Shown here: piece by piece, positions 1 through 9,196 of the stretch
Layout: each line of letters begins with the position of its first letter
Position numbering within the stretch: the first letter of the stretch is position 1
Assembly (NCBI RefSeq): GCF_001429285.1
Contig: NZ_LMJJ01000023.1
Coordinates: forward strand, 133,041-197,040
Reading direction: 5' to 3'
From: Ensifer sp. Root278
Lineage (GTDB): Bacteria > Pseudomonadota > Alphaproteobacteria > Rhizobiales > Rhizobiaceae
DNA: 64,000 bases
The notes under the pieces: model-generated
What the model saw: the letters and a program-made list of their open reading frames with translations, nothing else
The model's database searches: none
Told to the model about the DNA's origin: nothing
Made by a program: the position numbers and the translations under genes

Positions 1-1062
1 CTCGATGCGCTGGCCCAATCCGGCCTGCTCGCGATCACAGTGCCGCCGGAATATGACGGCATCGACGTCTCCAATGCGGTTCTGGCAGAGATCACCGCCA
101 TCCTCTCGGAAGCAGACAGCTCGATCGGCCAGATCCCGCAGAACCACTTCTACATTCTGGAAGCGCTGCGCACTGACGGCACCGAGGAGCAGAAGGCGTT
201 CTTCTTCGGCCGTGCGCTTGCCGGCGACCGTTTCGGCAACGCCCTTTCCGAGCGCGGCACGAAGACTGTCGGCGACTACGCGACGCGGTTGGCGCCCGAT
301 GGTCCCGGTTTCCGGCTGAACGGGCGCAAGTACTATTCGACCGGCGTGCTGTTTGCCGAATGGATCGTGGTCTTCGCTCTGGATCCAAACGACAAGCTGA
401 CCATGTCGTTTTTGCCGCGCGGCGCCGAAGGATTGCAGGTCATCGACGACTGGGACGGCTTCGGCCAGCGCACGACCGGCAGCGGCACGACTGTGCTGCA
501 AAATGTCTACGTCACCGCCGATGCGGTGGTGCGTCATCACCGCGGCTTCGAGCGCCCGACGACGATTGGCTCCGTCGGCCAGATCATTCATGCCGGCATC
601 GACCTCGGCATCGCCCGGGCGGCCTTTGCCGAAACCCTCAATTTCGTACGTGATCATGCGCGGCCCTGGATGGACAGCGGCGTCGAGCGCGCTGCCGATG
701 ATCCCCTGACCATCGCCCGCATCGGCCAGCTCGCCATCCGGCTGGAGGCGGCAACCGCAACCGTCGAACGCGCCGGCAAAAAGGTCGATGTCGCCCAGAT
801 CAACGGCACCGAGGAGAGCGTCGTCGAGGCAACGCTGGCCGTTGCTGCGGCGAAGGTCCTGACGACCGAGATCGCCTTGGAAGCGAGCAACACGCTCTTC
901 GAACTCGCCGGAACCGCCTCGACGAAGATCGGCCTCAACCTCGACCGGCATTGGCGCAACGCCCGCACCCACACGCTGCACGACCCGGTGCGCTGGAAGC
1001 ATCACGTCGTCGGCAACTACCACCTGAACGGCGTCAAGCCGCCGAAGAACGGCGCACTTTGA
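1..1062 (+). CDS. SfnB-family acyl-CoA-dehydrogenase-fold flavin monooxygenase (5' end outside window)
   Basis: The reading frame is open from base 1, so the N-terminus lies upstream of the window and about 353 residues are visible. The protein has the acyl-CoA dehydrogenase fold seen in SfnB/DszC-type FMNH2-dependent monooxygenases, which act in organosulfur (sulfone, sulfonate) use rather than beta-oxidation. Visible family features are the mid-domain stretch FGNALSERG, the 'WDGFGQR-TGSGT' segment and the C-terminal 'RHWRNARTHTLHDP' block, which is shared with the protein at 2629-3858. It sits 80 bp upstream of an LLM flavin monooxygenase on the same strand, so the two are probably cotranscribed. 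The substrate is not readable from sequence. Confidence 0.85.
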   Translation, partial: LDALAQSGLLAITVPPEYDGIDVSNAVLAEITAILSEADSSIGQIPQNHFYILEALRTDGTEEQKAFFFGRALAGDRFGNALSERGTKTVGDYATRLAPDGPGFRLNGRKYYSTGVLFAEWIVVFALDPNDKLTMSFLPRGAEGLQVIDDWDGFGQRTTGSGTTVLQNVYVTADAVVRHHRGFERPTTIGSVGQIIHAGIDLGIARAAFAETLNFVRDHARPWMDSGVERAADDPLTIARIGQLAIRLEAATATVERAGKKVDVAQINGTEESVVEATLAVAAAKVLTTEIALEASNTLFELAGTASTKIGLNLDRHWRNARTHTLHDPVRWKHHVVGNYHLNGVKPPKNGAL

Positions 1063-1142
1063 TCCCATTGACCGCGCACAAGCGGCTCGAGGCGTGACCA
1101 ACGCTTCGGGCAACGCATAAACCTTGCTCGAAGGAGAACTCC

Positions 1143-2540
1143 ATGAGTCGCGAAATCCGGCTGAATGCCTTTGACATGAATTGCGTCGGCCATCAGTCGC
1201 CGGGGCTCTGGACCCATCCGCGCGACCAGTCCTGGCGCTACAAGGACCTCGACTATTGGGTGCATCTGGCAAAAACGCTCGAGCGCGGCAAGTTCGACGG
1301 CCTTTTCATCGCCGATGTGCTCGGCGTTTACGACGTGCTGAACGGCAATGCAGACGCGGCTCTTCGCCATTCGGCCCAGGTTCCGGTCAACGACCCCCTA
1401 CAGCTGGTGCCGACCATGGCCCACGAAACCGAACATTTGGGCTTCGGCCTGACGGCGTCGCTTTCCTTCGAACACCCCTATACCTTCGCCCGCCGCATCT
1501 CGACGCTCGACCATCTGACCAAGGGGCGGATCGGCTGGAACATCGTCACCTCCTATCTGAACAGTGGCGCCCTCAATGTCGGCCAGGCGCAGCAGACGCG
1601 CCATGACGACCGCTATGATCTCGCTGAGGAATATCTCGAGGTCTGCTACAAGCTCTGGGAAGGCAGCTGGGAAGACGGTGCAGTCGTCCGCGACCGGCCA
1701 ACCGGCATCTTCACCCACCCCGACAAGGTGCACCCGATCGACCACCGCGGCCGCCATTTCACCGTTCCGGGCATCCACTTGAGCGAGCCTTCGCCGCAGC
1801 GCACGCCAGTGCTCTACCAGGCTGGCTCTTCGAGCAGAGGCAAGGACTTTGCCGGCCAGCACGCCGAATGCATCTTCGTCGCCGCGCCCTCAAAGACCGT
1901 ATTGAAACGCTATGTCGCCAATGTCCGGGAGGCGGCAGAGCGCGCCGGCCGCAACCCGCGCGAAATCCTTGCCTTCAATCTGCAGACGGTGATCCTCGGC
2001 GAAACCGATGCCGAGGCGAAGAAGAAGTTCGACGAGTACCGCAAGCACGTCTCCTATGAGGGCGCTCTGGCGCTGATCTCCGGCTGGACGGGCATAGATT
2101 TCGGCCAGTTCGCGCCGGACGAACCGCTGCGCCACCGCTACACCAATGCTGTGCAATCGGCCGTCGAGACCTTCACGACCATCGATCCGGATCGCGTGTG
2201 GACGGTACGCGAGATGGCCGACTGGGTCGGCATCGGCGGCTTCGGACCGGTCTTCGTCGGCTCGCCCTCGACGGTCGCCGACCTCATGCAGGAATGGGTC
2301 GAGGACACCGATGTCGACGGCTTCAACCTCGCCTATGCGGTCACGCCCGAGACCTTCGAGGACGCCGTCGACCTGCTGGTACCGGAACTGCAGAAACGCA
2401 GCGTCTACAAGACCGGCTATCGCCAGGGCACGCTCAGGGAAAAGCTGTTCGGCGCCGGGCCAAGGCTTGCAGCGCCGCATCCGGGCGCCGGCTATCGGGA
2501 TCTCGGCGGACAGCGACAAGCAATCGCAGCCTCCGCTTAA
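1143..2540 (+). CDS. NtaA/SnaA/DszA-family FMN-dependent (LLM class) monooxygenase
   Basis: The 465-residue product matches the class C flavin-dependent monooxygenase family (DszA, NtaA, SnaA, usually 430-470 residues), TIM-barrel enzymes that use FMNH2 from a separate reductase. Characteristic stretches are the N-terminal LNAFDMNCVGHQSPGLW, 'KFDGLFIADVLGVYD', 'GRIGWNIVTSYLNS' and 'YQAGSSSRGKDFAGQHAECIF'. The ATG at 1143 follows AAGGAGAA. Pairing with SfnB/DszC-like genes on both sides suggests successive oxidation and C-S cleavage of a sulfone or sulfonate; a nitrogenous chelator as in NtaA is the main alternative. No reductase gene is in the window. A strong terminator follows. Confidence 0.9.
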   Translation: MSREIRLNAFDMNCVGHQSPGLWTHPRDQSWRYKDLDYWVHLAKTLERGKFDGLFIADVLGVYDVLNGNADAALRHSAQVPVNDPLQLVPTMAHETEHLGFGLTASLSFEHPYTFARRISTLDHLTKGRIGWNIVTSYLNSGALNVGQAQQTRHDDRYDLAEEYLEVCYKLWEGSWEDGAVVRDRPTGIFTHPDKVHPIDHRGRHFTVPGIHLSEPSPQRTPVLYQAGSSSRGKDFAGQHAECIFVAAPSKTVLKRYVANVREAAERAGRNPREILAFNLQTVILGETDAEAKKKFDEYRKHVSYEGALALISGWTGIDFGQFAPDEPLRHRYTNAVQSAVETFTTIDPDRVWTVREMADWVGIGGFGPVFVGSPSTVADLMQEWVEDTDVDGFNLAYAVTPETFEDAVDLLVPELQKRSVYKTGYRQGTLREKLFGAGPRLAAPHPGAGYRDLGGQRQAIAASA

Positions 2541-2556
2541 GGCGGGGCCATCCAAG

Positions 2557-2591
2557 AAACGCCGCCGGGACCTGGTCCAGGCGGCGTTTTT
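2557..2591. terminator. Rho-independent terminator between convergent genes
   Basis: AAACGCCGCC (2557-2566) pairs with GGCGGCGTTT (2580-2589); an inner GGACC/GGTCC pairing extends the stem, and the plus-strand copy ends in a run of T. It follows the monooxygenase ending at 2540 and faces the gene ending at 2629, so it may work in both directions. Confidence 0.85.
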
Positions 2592-2628
2592 AGTTCAGGC
2601 CGAGGTAATCGCGCCTGCGGGGCGGCGC

Positions 2629-3858
2629 TCAGCTGTAAAGGCTTACCGGCGGGATCCGACCGTTCAATGCGAAATCGCCAACCTCGCGCGCCTTGTAGGC
2701 GACCGGATCGTGCAGCGTGTGAGTGCGGACATTGCGCCAGTAGCGGTCGAAGCGATAATGCCCGGCCGTGGCGCGTGCGCCCATCAGTTCGAAGACCTTC
2801 GTCGTCACGTCGAGCGAGACATGGGTCGAGTGCACCTTGGCCGCATAGGCCTGGATCGCCGCCTCGCCGCGCGCCTCAGCCGTCACCGACCTCCCCTGCG
2901 ACAGTGCCGCCTCGACGGTTGCCGCCGCCGTATCGGCCAAAGCGACCGACGCCTTCAGGCTTGCCTGCAACTCGCCGATCCGTTCGAGGATATAGGGATC
3001 ATCGCCGGCGCGCTCGACACCCGATGTCACCCAGGGACGCGTCGTGCTGCGGACGTAGTCGAGGGCCGCGGCAAACGCACCTTCGGCCGTGCCGAGGTAG
3101 AAATTGACGAAGACGAGCTGGATCAACGGCGTGTTGAACGTCGCCTGCACCACTGGCGGATCGGAGGGATCAGCAAGCGGCAGGATGAAATCACGCTCGT
3201 AGACGGGGAAATCGCGGAACTCGACGCTGCCACTGTCCGACAGGCGCTGGCCGATATTGTCCCAGTCGTCGTTGGTGATGTAACCCGGCCGATCGGTCGG
3301 CACGACGAAGTTGGCGATCTTGCCGCCGATCGCAGCGTTGACGTTGATGCGGTCGGAGACATGCGCGCCGGTCGAAAATGTCTTGCGGCCGTTCAGCACA
3401 TAGTGGCCACCACGTCGTTCCAATGTCAGGCCCGGATCGCGCGGGTTGACCGCGGCACCCCAATAGAGCTGCCGCTCGACGGTCTCCGCCCCAAGCACCC
3501 AGGCCTGCTTCGGATCGGCAGCGGCCCAGTATACATATTGGCTGTTGACGTAGTGATAGCCAAGCAATTGGCCGATCGAGCTTTCGCCGCGCGCGATGAT
3601 GCGTACCAGCCGCAGCCCGTCGACCCAGCTCAGCCCCGCTCCGCCAATCTCGGGCGAATGCAGTGCCGTCAGCAGACCGGCCTGACGGAGCGCCTCGACC
3701 TCTTCCCGCGGCGGCGCTCCGACGCGGTCGAGTTCGGCGCCACGCCGGGCAAGATCCCTAGACAGCGTCTCGGCGCGGGCAAACAGCTCCCGCCGTTTTT
3801 GATCATGTTCGCTGTTGTCGGCCGCCACCAGCTCTTTGAGGAAATGTACGTTGCTCAT
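2629..3858 (-). CDS. SfnB/DszC-like acyl-CoA-dehydrogenase-fold monooxygenase
   Basis: A 409-residue protein of the same SfnB/DszC-like group as the truncated gene at 1-1062. Both contain 'FSTG/YSTG' after an 'LNGRK' turn, a 'DDWDxxGQR' segment and a C-terminal 'RYWRNVRTHTLHDP' block. I take the start as the ATG at 3858 (MSNVHFLKEL), because GGAGAGGCGG lies directly upstream; the frame stays open to 3891. It is convergent with the LLM monooxygenase and lies downstream of the Rrf2 gene on the same strand. It probably uses FMNH2 supplied by a separate reductase to oxidise an organosulfur compound. A desulfurisation role is inferred from family and context. Confidence 0.85.
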   Translation of the reverse strand: MSNVHFLKELVAADNSEHDQKRRELFARAETLSRDLARRGAELDRVGAPPREEVEALRQAGLLTALHSPEIGGAGLSWVDGLRLVRIIARGESSIGQLLGYHYVNSQYVYWAAADPKQAWVLGAETVERQLYWGAAVNPRDPGLTLERRGGHYVLNGRKTFSTGAHVSDRINVNAAIGGKIANFVVPTDRPGYITNDDWDNIGQRLSDSGSVEFRDFPVYERDFILPLADPSDPPVVQATFNTPLIQLVFVNFYLGTAEGAFAAALDYVRSTTRPWVTSGVERAGDDPYILERIGELQASLKASVALADTAAATVEAALSQGRSVTAEARGEAAIQAYAAKVHSTHVSLDVTTKVFELMGARATAGHYRFDRYWRNVRTHTLHDPVAYKAREVGDFALNGRIPPVSLYS

Positions 3859-3970
3859 CCGCCTCTCCATGGTTGAGGCGAAATAATGCACATATTATAT
3901 AGATAAAGACAGCAATCCAGTTCCACGGCGGCGCGGCCGTTGGAAATGTCCTACCCGCTTCCGCGCCGCC

Positions 3971-4429
3971 TCAGCCCGCCTCGGCATCGCGCAACGCTAC
4001 GATCTCGGAGGCGTTGTCATTGGCGGCGAACTGCTCCAGCGTCATGTTGTCGAGGATCGAGGCGATCGCGTCGCGAACATTGCTCATCGACTTGCGCACA
4101 TGACAGTTGACCGGATCTGCGCAGTCGTCGCAGGCCTCGAAGGCGGTGCGGCTGGCACAGCGGATCGGCGCCAAGGGGCCATCCAGCGTCCGGATGACCT
4201 GGCCGATGCGGATGTCGGAGGCTGGTCGAGACAGAGAATAGCCGCCGCCCGGACCCTTCTTCGAGCGCAGGATGCCGGCATTGCGCAGTTCGAGAAGGAT
4301 CGCATCCAGGAACTTCTTCGGAATATTGTTCCGCGTGGCGATCTCGGTGATGAAGGCGGTCTCTCCTGGCTCCAGTTGAGCCAGGTCGACAAGGGCCTTG
4401 AGCCCGTATTTTCCTTTTTTGGTCAACAT
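3971..4429 (-). CDS. Rrf2-family transcriptional regulator with four cysteines
   Basis: A 152-residue Rrf2 winged-helix regulator starting MLTKKGKYGL at 4429; the frame extends to 4465 but the short start fits the family. The recognition helix region and wing (KKGPGGGYSLSRP, residues 58-69) are typical. Cysteines at 91, 100, 103 and 109 fall in the part of the protein where IscR, NsrR and RsrR bind an Fe-S cluster. CymR, the cysteine-metabolism member of the family, lacks these. The gene lies 112 bp upstream of an SfnB-like monooxygenase on the same strand, so sulfur-source or Fe-S/redox control of that group is plausible. Cluster binding is inferred only from cysteine placement. Confidence 0.88.
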   Translation of the reverse strand: MLTKKGKYGLKALVDLAQLEPGETAFITEIATRNNIPKKFLDAILLELRNAGILRSKKGPGGGYSLSRPASDIRIGQVIRTLDGPLAPIRCASRTAFEACDDCADPVNCHVRKSMSNVRDAIASILDNMTLEQFAANDNASEIVALRDAEAG

Positions 4430-4742
4430 GTCACTTCGCTTTCGTGAACAAGAAGGCCGCCACAATTCCGCTCCTCAGGCATTTGCCGGAGGCAACGGGT
4501 TGTGACGGCCGCACTCTTTCGCTTAGGATGTCCTACACCCAAACCGTACCATTCTCAAGAAATTACGTGAGTTACTGCATAGATTTAGTGCGCTTTCTTG
4601 GCGCTTTCATGGCAGAGACCGCGATTTCTCATAAATGAGCCTTCGGTGGATTGAGGTTCGGTCCGCGGCGCCAGCACCTGCGCACGCGAACGATGGCGCC
4701 CCTTGCAGGACACCTGACACCAGAGATGCCGGTAGCGGGTGA
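4430..4742. other. Intergenic region between urtE and the Rrf2 gene
   Basis: A 313-bp stretch that is visibly more AT-rich than its surroundings between about 4530 and 4640, as expected for the promoter of the leftward Rrf2 gene. A short rightward frame (4444-4638) has no recognisable product and I do not call it. I see no clear terminator for urtE. Confidence 0.4.
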
Positions 4743-5438
4743 TCAAACCGTAAGATGTCGTCGGGCCTCGGCCGTATCCAACGTCTCTGGCGGCCCCTCG
4801 TGCACCACGGCGCCGCGGTCCATGATGTAGACGTGATCGGCGAGTTCCCGGCAGAAATCCAGATATTGCTCGACCAGCAGGATCGCCATTCCGGTCGAAT
4901 CCCGGAGGTAGCGGATCGCCCGGCCGATATCCTTGATGATCGAAGGCTGAATGCCCTCGGTAGGCTCGTCGAGCACCAGGATCTTCGGCCGTGTCACCAG
5001 TGCCCGGCCGATCGCCAGTTGCTGCTGCTGCCCGCCGGAGAGGTCGCCTCCGCGACGCCCGAGCATCGAACGAAGAACCGGAAAGAGATTGAAGACGTCC
5101 TCCGGTATCGAGCGATCGCCCCGCTTCAACGGGGCGTAGCCGGTTTCGAGATTCTCCTTGACCGTCAGCAGCGGAAAAATCTCACGGCCCTGCGGCACGT
5201 AGCCGATGCCTTCCTTGGCACGGCGGTAGGGCGCCATACCCGCGAGTGCTACGCCGTTGAAGCCGATCGCGCCGGCGCTAACCGGATGCTGACCGGTAAC
5301 GGCCCGGAGCAGGCTCGACTTGCCGACGCCGTTGCGGCCGAGCACGCAAGTGATCCTGCCCATCTCGGCGGTGATCGACACGTTGCGCAGCGCCTGCGCG
5401 GCACCGTAGTGAAGATTGACGTTTTCGACGCTCAGCAT
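4743..5438 (-). CDS. urtE: Urea ABC transporter ATP-binding protein UrtE
   Basis: The second ATPase of the urea importer, 231 residues, close to the usual UrtE length. Walker A is GRNGVGKSS, the signature is LSGGQQQQLAIG and Walker B is ILVLDEPTEGI; the 'TEGIQPSIIKDIGRAI' stretch is typical of UrtE against LivF. The start is the ATG at 5438 (MLSVENVNLHYG); the open frame further upstream overlaps urtD and is not coding. It is the last gene of urtABCDE, 35 bp after urtD. It acts at the inner face of the cytoplasmic membrane. No urease genes are within the window. Confidence 0.95.
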   Translation of the reverse strand: MLSVENVNLHYGAAQALRNVSITAEMGRITCVLGRNGVGKSSLLRAVTGQHPVSAGAIGFNGVALAGMAPYRRAKEGIGYVPQGREIFPLLTVKENLETGYAPLKRGDRSIPEDVFNLFPVLRSMLGRRGGDLSGGQQQQLAIGRALVTRPKILVLDEPTEGIQPSIIKDIGRAIRYLRDSTGMAILLVEQYLDFCRELADHVYIMDRGAVVHEGPPETLDTAEARRHLTV

Positions 5439-5473
5439 GGCGCGCCCTCCTATGACGTTTGCTGGATGGGGCA

Positions 5474-6238
5474 TTACCGGCCGAGATAGTTCTCGATCAC
5501 CTTCGGGTCGCTGCTGACGAAGTCGATCGAGCCTTCCGCCAGCACTGCACCTTCGGCAAGGCAGGTAACCTTGACCCCCAATTCGCGGATGAAGCCCATG
5601 TCGTGCTCGACGACCACCACGGATCGGGTCTTTGCGATCTCCTTGAGCAGAACCGCGGTCTCGGCCGTTTCCGCATCCGTCATCCCGGCGACGGGCTCGT
5701 CGACCAGAAGCAGTTCCGGCTCCTGGGCAAGCAGCATGCCGATCTCCAGCCACTGCTTCTGGCCGTGCGAGAGGTTGGCGGCGAGATCGTCGCGACGCGC
5801 AGAAAGCCGGACGGTCGCAAGGATTTCCTCGATCCGGGCTTTGTCCGCGGCCGTCAGCTGATAGAACAGCGTCGCGAAGACGCCTCGTCTTCGGTTCAAG
5901 GCGAGTTCAATATTGTCCCACACCGTATGGCTTTCGAAGACCGTCGGCTTCTGGAACTTTCGGCCGATGCCGAGCGAGGCGATCTCAGCCTCGTCCTTCT
6001 TCGTCAGGTCGATCCCGCCCTTGAAGAAAACCTGCCCCTCGTCGGGTCGGGTCTTGCCGGTAATGATGTCCATCATCGTCGTCTTGCCGGCCCCGTTTGG
6101 GCCGATGATCGCCCGCAGTTCGCCGGGTTCGATGACGAAGGAGAGCGCGTTGAGCGCCTTGAAGCCGTCGAAGGAGACGGAGACGCCATCGAGATAGAGA
6201 AGGCTGGTCGGTTTGGTCTGGCCGATCGTCTGGTTCAT
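5474..6238 (-). CDS. urtD: Urea ABC transporter ATP-binding protein UrtD
   Basis: A 254-residue ATPase with Walker A GPNGAGKTT, a signature written LSHGQKQWLEIGMLL rather than LSGGQ, and Walker B LLLVDEPVAGM. The LSHGQKQWLEIG variant is typical of UrtD and separates it from LivG. It forms the heterodimeric motor with UrtE under the UrtB/UrtC membrane pair. It begins 5 bp after the urtC stop, so translation is likely coupled. Confidence 0.95.
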   Translation of the reverse strand: MNQTIGQTKPTSLLYLDGVSVSFDGFKALNALSFVIEPGELRAIIGPNGAGKTTMMDIITGKTRPDEGQVFFKGGIDLTKKDEAEIASLGIGRKFQKPTVFESHTVWDNIELALNRRRGVFATLFYQLTAADKARIEEILATVRLSARRDDLAANLSHGQKQWLEIGMLLAQEPELLLVDEPVAGMTDAETAETAVLLKEIAKTRSVVVVEHDMGFIRELGVKVTCLAEGAVLAEGSIDFVSSDPKVIENYLGR

Positions 6239-6243
6239 GTCGC

Positions 6244-7404
6244 CTACTCCGCCGCAATGGGTTCAACAGCAAGATTGTCCGGCGTTTCGCCCGTCTGCGC
6301 CCTACGCTCAGCACGCCGGCGGGCGAAATAGGCGCTGGCCGTTCCGACGACGCCCTTCGGCAGGAACAGGGTGACGAGCACGAAAAGACCGCCGAGGGCG
6401 AAGAGCCAGAATTCAGGAAACGCAGCGGTGAAGATGCTCTTGCCGCCGTTAACGAGGATGGCGCCGACGATTGGGCCGATCAGCGTGCCGCGCCCACCGA
6501 CCGCCGTCCAGATCACCACCTCGATCGAATTGCCCGGTTCGAACTCGCCGGGATTGATGATGCCGACCTGCGGCACATAGAGCGCACCGGCGATGCCGGC
6601 CATCATCGCCGAGACGGTGAAGGCGAAGAGCTTGATGTGCTCCACCCGGTATCCGAGGAAGCGGGTGCGGCTTTCCGCGTCGCGCACGGCGACGAGCACC
6701 TTGCCGTATTTGGAGCGAACGATCGCCGAGGTGAGGATGAGGCAGAGCGCCAGTATCAGCGCCGAGACCGCGAACAGTGTGGCGCGTGTGCCATCCGCCT
6801 GGATGTTGAAGCCGAGGATATCCTTGAAATCGGTCAGCCCATTGTTGCCGCCGAAGCCCATGTCGTTGCGGAAGAAGGCGAGCAGCAGCGCATAGGTCAT
6901 CGCCTGGGTGATGATCGAGAGATAGACGCCGTTGACGCGCGAGCGGAAGGCGAACCAGCCGAAGACGAAGGCGAGCAGGCCCGGAACCAGCACCACCATC
7001 AGCGCGGCGAACCAGAACATGTCGAAGCCGTACCAGAACCAGGGCAGTTCCTTCCAGTTGAGGAACACCATGAAATCCGGCAACAGCGGATTGCCGTAGG
7101 AGCCGCGCGCACCGATCTGGCGCATGAGATACATGCCCATGGCATAGCCGCCGAGCGCGAAAAAGGCGGCATGCCCAAGCGAGAGAATGCCGCAGAAGCC
7201 CCAGACAAGATCGAGCGCCAGCGCCAGCAGCGCATAGGTAAGATACTTGCCGAACAGCGAGACCAGATAGGTCGGCACGTGCAGCGGATGATCGGGCGCG
7301 GTCAGAAGGTTGAGCGCGGGTACGAGGATGGCGAGGCCGAGGAGGATCGCCACGACGACGAGGATGCTGCGGTCCAGCGATTTCATGAGAAACGACGTGA
7401 TCAT
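6244..7404 (-). CDS. urtC: Urea ABC transporter permease UrtC
   Basis: A 386-residue permease of the branched-chain amino acid/urea (LivM-like) type with about ten hydrophobic segments; 'LSLGHAAFFALGGYAMGMYLM' and the 'AVRDAESRTRFLGY' loop (the EAA-like coupling region) are diagnostic. The ATG at 7404 overlaps the urtB stop in an ATGA (7401-7404), so I reject the much longer in-frame extension that lies inside urtB. It pairs with UrtB to form the urea channel. Confidence 0.94.
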   Translation of the reverse strand: MITSFLMKSLDRSILVVVAILLGLAILVPALNLLTAPDHPLHVPTYLVSLFGKYLTYALLALALDLVWGFCGILSLGHAAFFALGGYAMGMYLMRQIGARGSYGNPLLPDFMVFLNWKELPWFWYGFDMFWFAALMVVLVPGLLAFVFGWFAFRSRVNGVYLSIITQAMTYALLLAFFRNDMGFGGNNGLTDFKDILGFNIQADGTRATLFAVSALILALCLILTSAIVRSKYGKVLVAVRDAESRTRFLGYRVEHIKLFAFTVSAMMAGIAGALYVPQVGIINPGEFEPGNSIEVVIWTAVGGRGTLIGPIVGAILVNGGKSIFTAAFPEFWLFALGGLFVLVTLFLPKGVVGTASAYFARRRAERRAQTGETPDNLAVEPIAAE

Positions 7405-9017
7405 GCTTCGACCGCCCTTCCCTTGAGTGCGAAGAGCCCGCGCGGTTTCTTCTGGATGAACAGGATGATCAACACGAGCACGAGGATCTTGCCGAGCACG
7501 GCGCCGGCATAGGGTTCGAGGAACTTGTTGAGGATGCCGAGCGAGAAGGCGCCGACGAGCGTGCCCCAGAGATTGCCGACGCCGCCGAAGACGACGACCA
7601 TGAAGCTGTCGATGATGTAACCCTGGCCGAGATTGGGCGAGACGTTGTCGATCTGCGAGAGCGCGACGCCGGCCATGCCGGCGATGCCGGAGCCGAGCGC
7701 AAAGGTCAGCGCATCGACCCAGGGCGTGCGGATGCCCATGGAGGAAGCCATGCGGCGGTTCTGGGTCACGGCCCGCATCCGCAGGCCCATCGATGTCCGT
7801 TTCAACAGGAAGAGCAGAGCGGCAAAGACGGCCAGCGCAAAGACGATGATCCACAGCCGGTTCCAGGTGATCGTCAGCCCGCCGAGATCGAAGGCGCCGG
7901 ACATCCAGGAGGGATTGCCGACCTCACGGTTGGTCGGCCCGAAGATCGAGCGCACCGACTGCTGCAGGATCAGCGACAAGCCCCAAGTGGCAAGCAGGGT
8001 TTCCAGCGGGCGGCCATAGAGGAAACGAATGACGCCGCGTTCGATTGCAAAGCCGACGGCCCCGGTGACGAGAAAGGCAAGCGGCAAGGCGATCGCCAGC
8101 GACCAGTCAAAAAGCGCGGGATAGGAATTGCGCACGACCTCCTGCACCATGAAGGTCGTGTAGGCGCCAAGCATGACCATCTCGCCATGGGCCATGTTGA
8201 TGATGCCCATGACGCCGAAGGTGATGGCAAGCCCGATCGCCGCCAGCAGCAGAACGGAGCCGAGCGACAGGCCGTACCAGACATTCTGGCCGGCGCTCCA
8301 AAGCGCCTGGGTCTGTTCGATGCGGGCGATCGCCGCCTCGATATCGGGTTTGAGGGAAGCATCGGCAGTGGCCAGCGCGGATGTCAGAACGGCAAGCCCG
8401 TTGCGCCCATTGCCCTCGGCAAGGAGTGTTATCGCCTGGCGCTTTTCATCGTCGCCTCGCTCCGACAGGAGGAGCGTCACGGCTCTCGCCTCGTCGAGAA
8501 CCCTGCGAACTGTTGCATCCTTTTCGGCCGCAATCGCGGTCTCGATCGCCTCGAGCGCATCGGCATTCGGCGTCTGCAGCATCGACTGCGCCGCCTTCAG
8601 TCGGGCGCCGGCGTCATCGCTGAAAAGGGTCAGGCCGCCGAGCGCACTGCGCACGGCGCGGCGCACCGCATTGTTCACCTTGACCTTCTGCATCGCCGCC
8701 TTTGGCGCTTGCCCAGCTTCCGTTCCCGTCACGGGATCGACGAGCAGCAGGTCCGCGCCTTGCGCCTTGACGAGGAAGACCTTGCCATCGGATTTGCGCT
8801 GATAGAGCTCTCCCTCGCCCAGTGCCTCCAAAACGGGAATGACCTTGGCGTCACCGGTCTTGGCGAGCGCCGAGATCCGCTCGTCCATTTCCGAAAGTTT
8901 CGCGGCGCCGAGCTGGTCGACCAGCGCGCCAAGGTCGTCCGCCGCACGCAGACCGACCACGTGGGTCGATATCAACAGGCACAGCGCAACAAACAGGATC
9001 TGCAGAATTCGGTACAT
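7401..9017 (-). CDS. urtB: Urea ABC transporter permease UrtB with N-terminal exported extension
   Basis: A 538-residue protein, longer than a plain LivH-type permease (about 290). Residues 1-25 look like a signal peptide (ILFVALCLLISTHVVGLRAADD), followed by about 220 residues of helical, HEAT-like character. The permease core starts near NVWYGLSLGSVLLLAAIG and includes 'GIINMAHGEMVMLGAYTTFMVQ'. This extension is usual for proteobacterial UrtB. The start is set at 9017 because GAGAGGGTA precedes it; the frame is open to 9080. It is separated from urtA by strong RNA hairpins. Confidence 0.93.
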   Translation of the reverse strand: MYRILQILFVALCLLISTHVVGLRAADDLGALVDQLGAAKLSEMDERISALAKTGDAKVIPVLEALGEGELYQRKSDGKVFLVKAQGADLLLVDPVTGTEAGQAPKAAMQKVKVNNAVRRAVRSALGGLTLFSDDAGARLKAAQSMLQTPNADALEAIETAIAAEKDATVRRVLDEARAVTLLLSERGDDEKRQAITLLAEGNGRNGLAVLTSALATADASLKPDIEAAIARIEQTQALWSAGQNVWYGLSLGSVLLLAAIGLAITFGVMGIINMAHGEMVMLGAYTTFMVQEVVRNSYPALFDWSLAIALPLAFLVTGAVGFAIERGVIRFLYGRPLETLLATWGLSLILQQSVRSIFGPTNREVGNPSWMSGAFDLGGLTITWNRLWIIVFALAVFAALLFLLKRTSMGLRMRAVTQNRRMASSMGIRTPWVDALTFALGSGIAGMAGVALSQIDNVSPNLGQGYIIDSFMVVVFGGVGNLWGTLVGAFSLGILNKFLEPYAGAVLGKILVLVLIILFIQKKPRGLFALKGRAVEA

Positions 9018-9086
9018 TACCCTCTCGCTCGGGTCTTGCCGTGTCGCGTGGGCGACGGGCGTTTCGGTCGAGGATTTCACGTTAAG

Positions 9087-9176
9087 ATCCCTCCGCCCGG
9101 CCGCATCATCGGACGGAGGGATGCTTGCCCCCGGATTTCGTCATGCAAGGATTGGCCGGGCGGACTGCCCGCCCGG
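9087..9176 (-). terminator. Two intercistronic hairpins between urtA and urtB (attenuator/mRNA stabiliser)
   Basis: CCGGGCGG (9156-9163) pairs with CCGCCCGG (9169-9176), and ATCCCTCCG (9087-9095) pairs with CGGAGGGAT (9114-9122). Neither is followed by a T-run on the minus strand, so a full stop is unlikely. They more probably lower read-through or protect the 3' end of the urtA mRNA, which must be made in excess of the membrane subunits. Confidence 0.7.
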
Positions 9177-9196
9177 TCTATGACTCGGTGATGAAA

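Noticed and set aside
2146-3876. 576-codon open frame on the plus strand opposite the SfnB-like gene
   Set aside because: It is antisense to a conserved monooxygenase, Arg-rich, without motifs; a product of high GC content.
4444-4638. A 64-codon plus-strand gene upstream of the Rrf2 gene
   Set aside because: No ribosome-binding site or similarity; it overlaps the regulator's promoter.
6244-7854. A longer UrtC starting inside urtB
   Set aside because: The ATG at 7404 with the ATGA overlap gives the family length.
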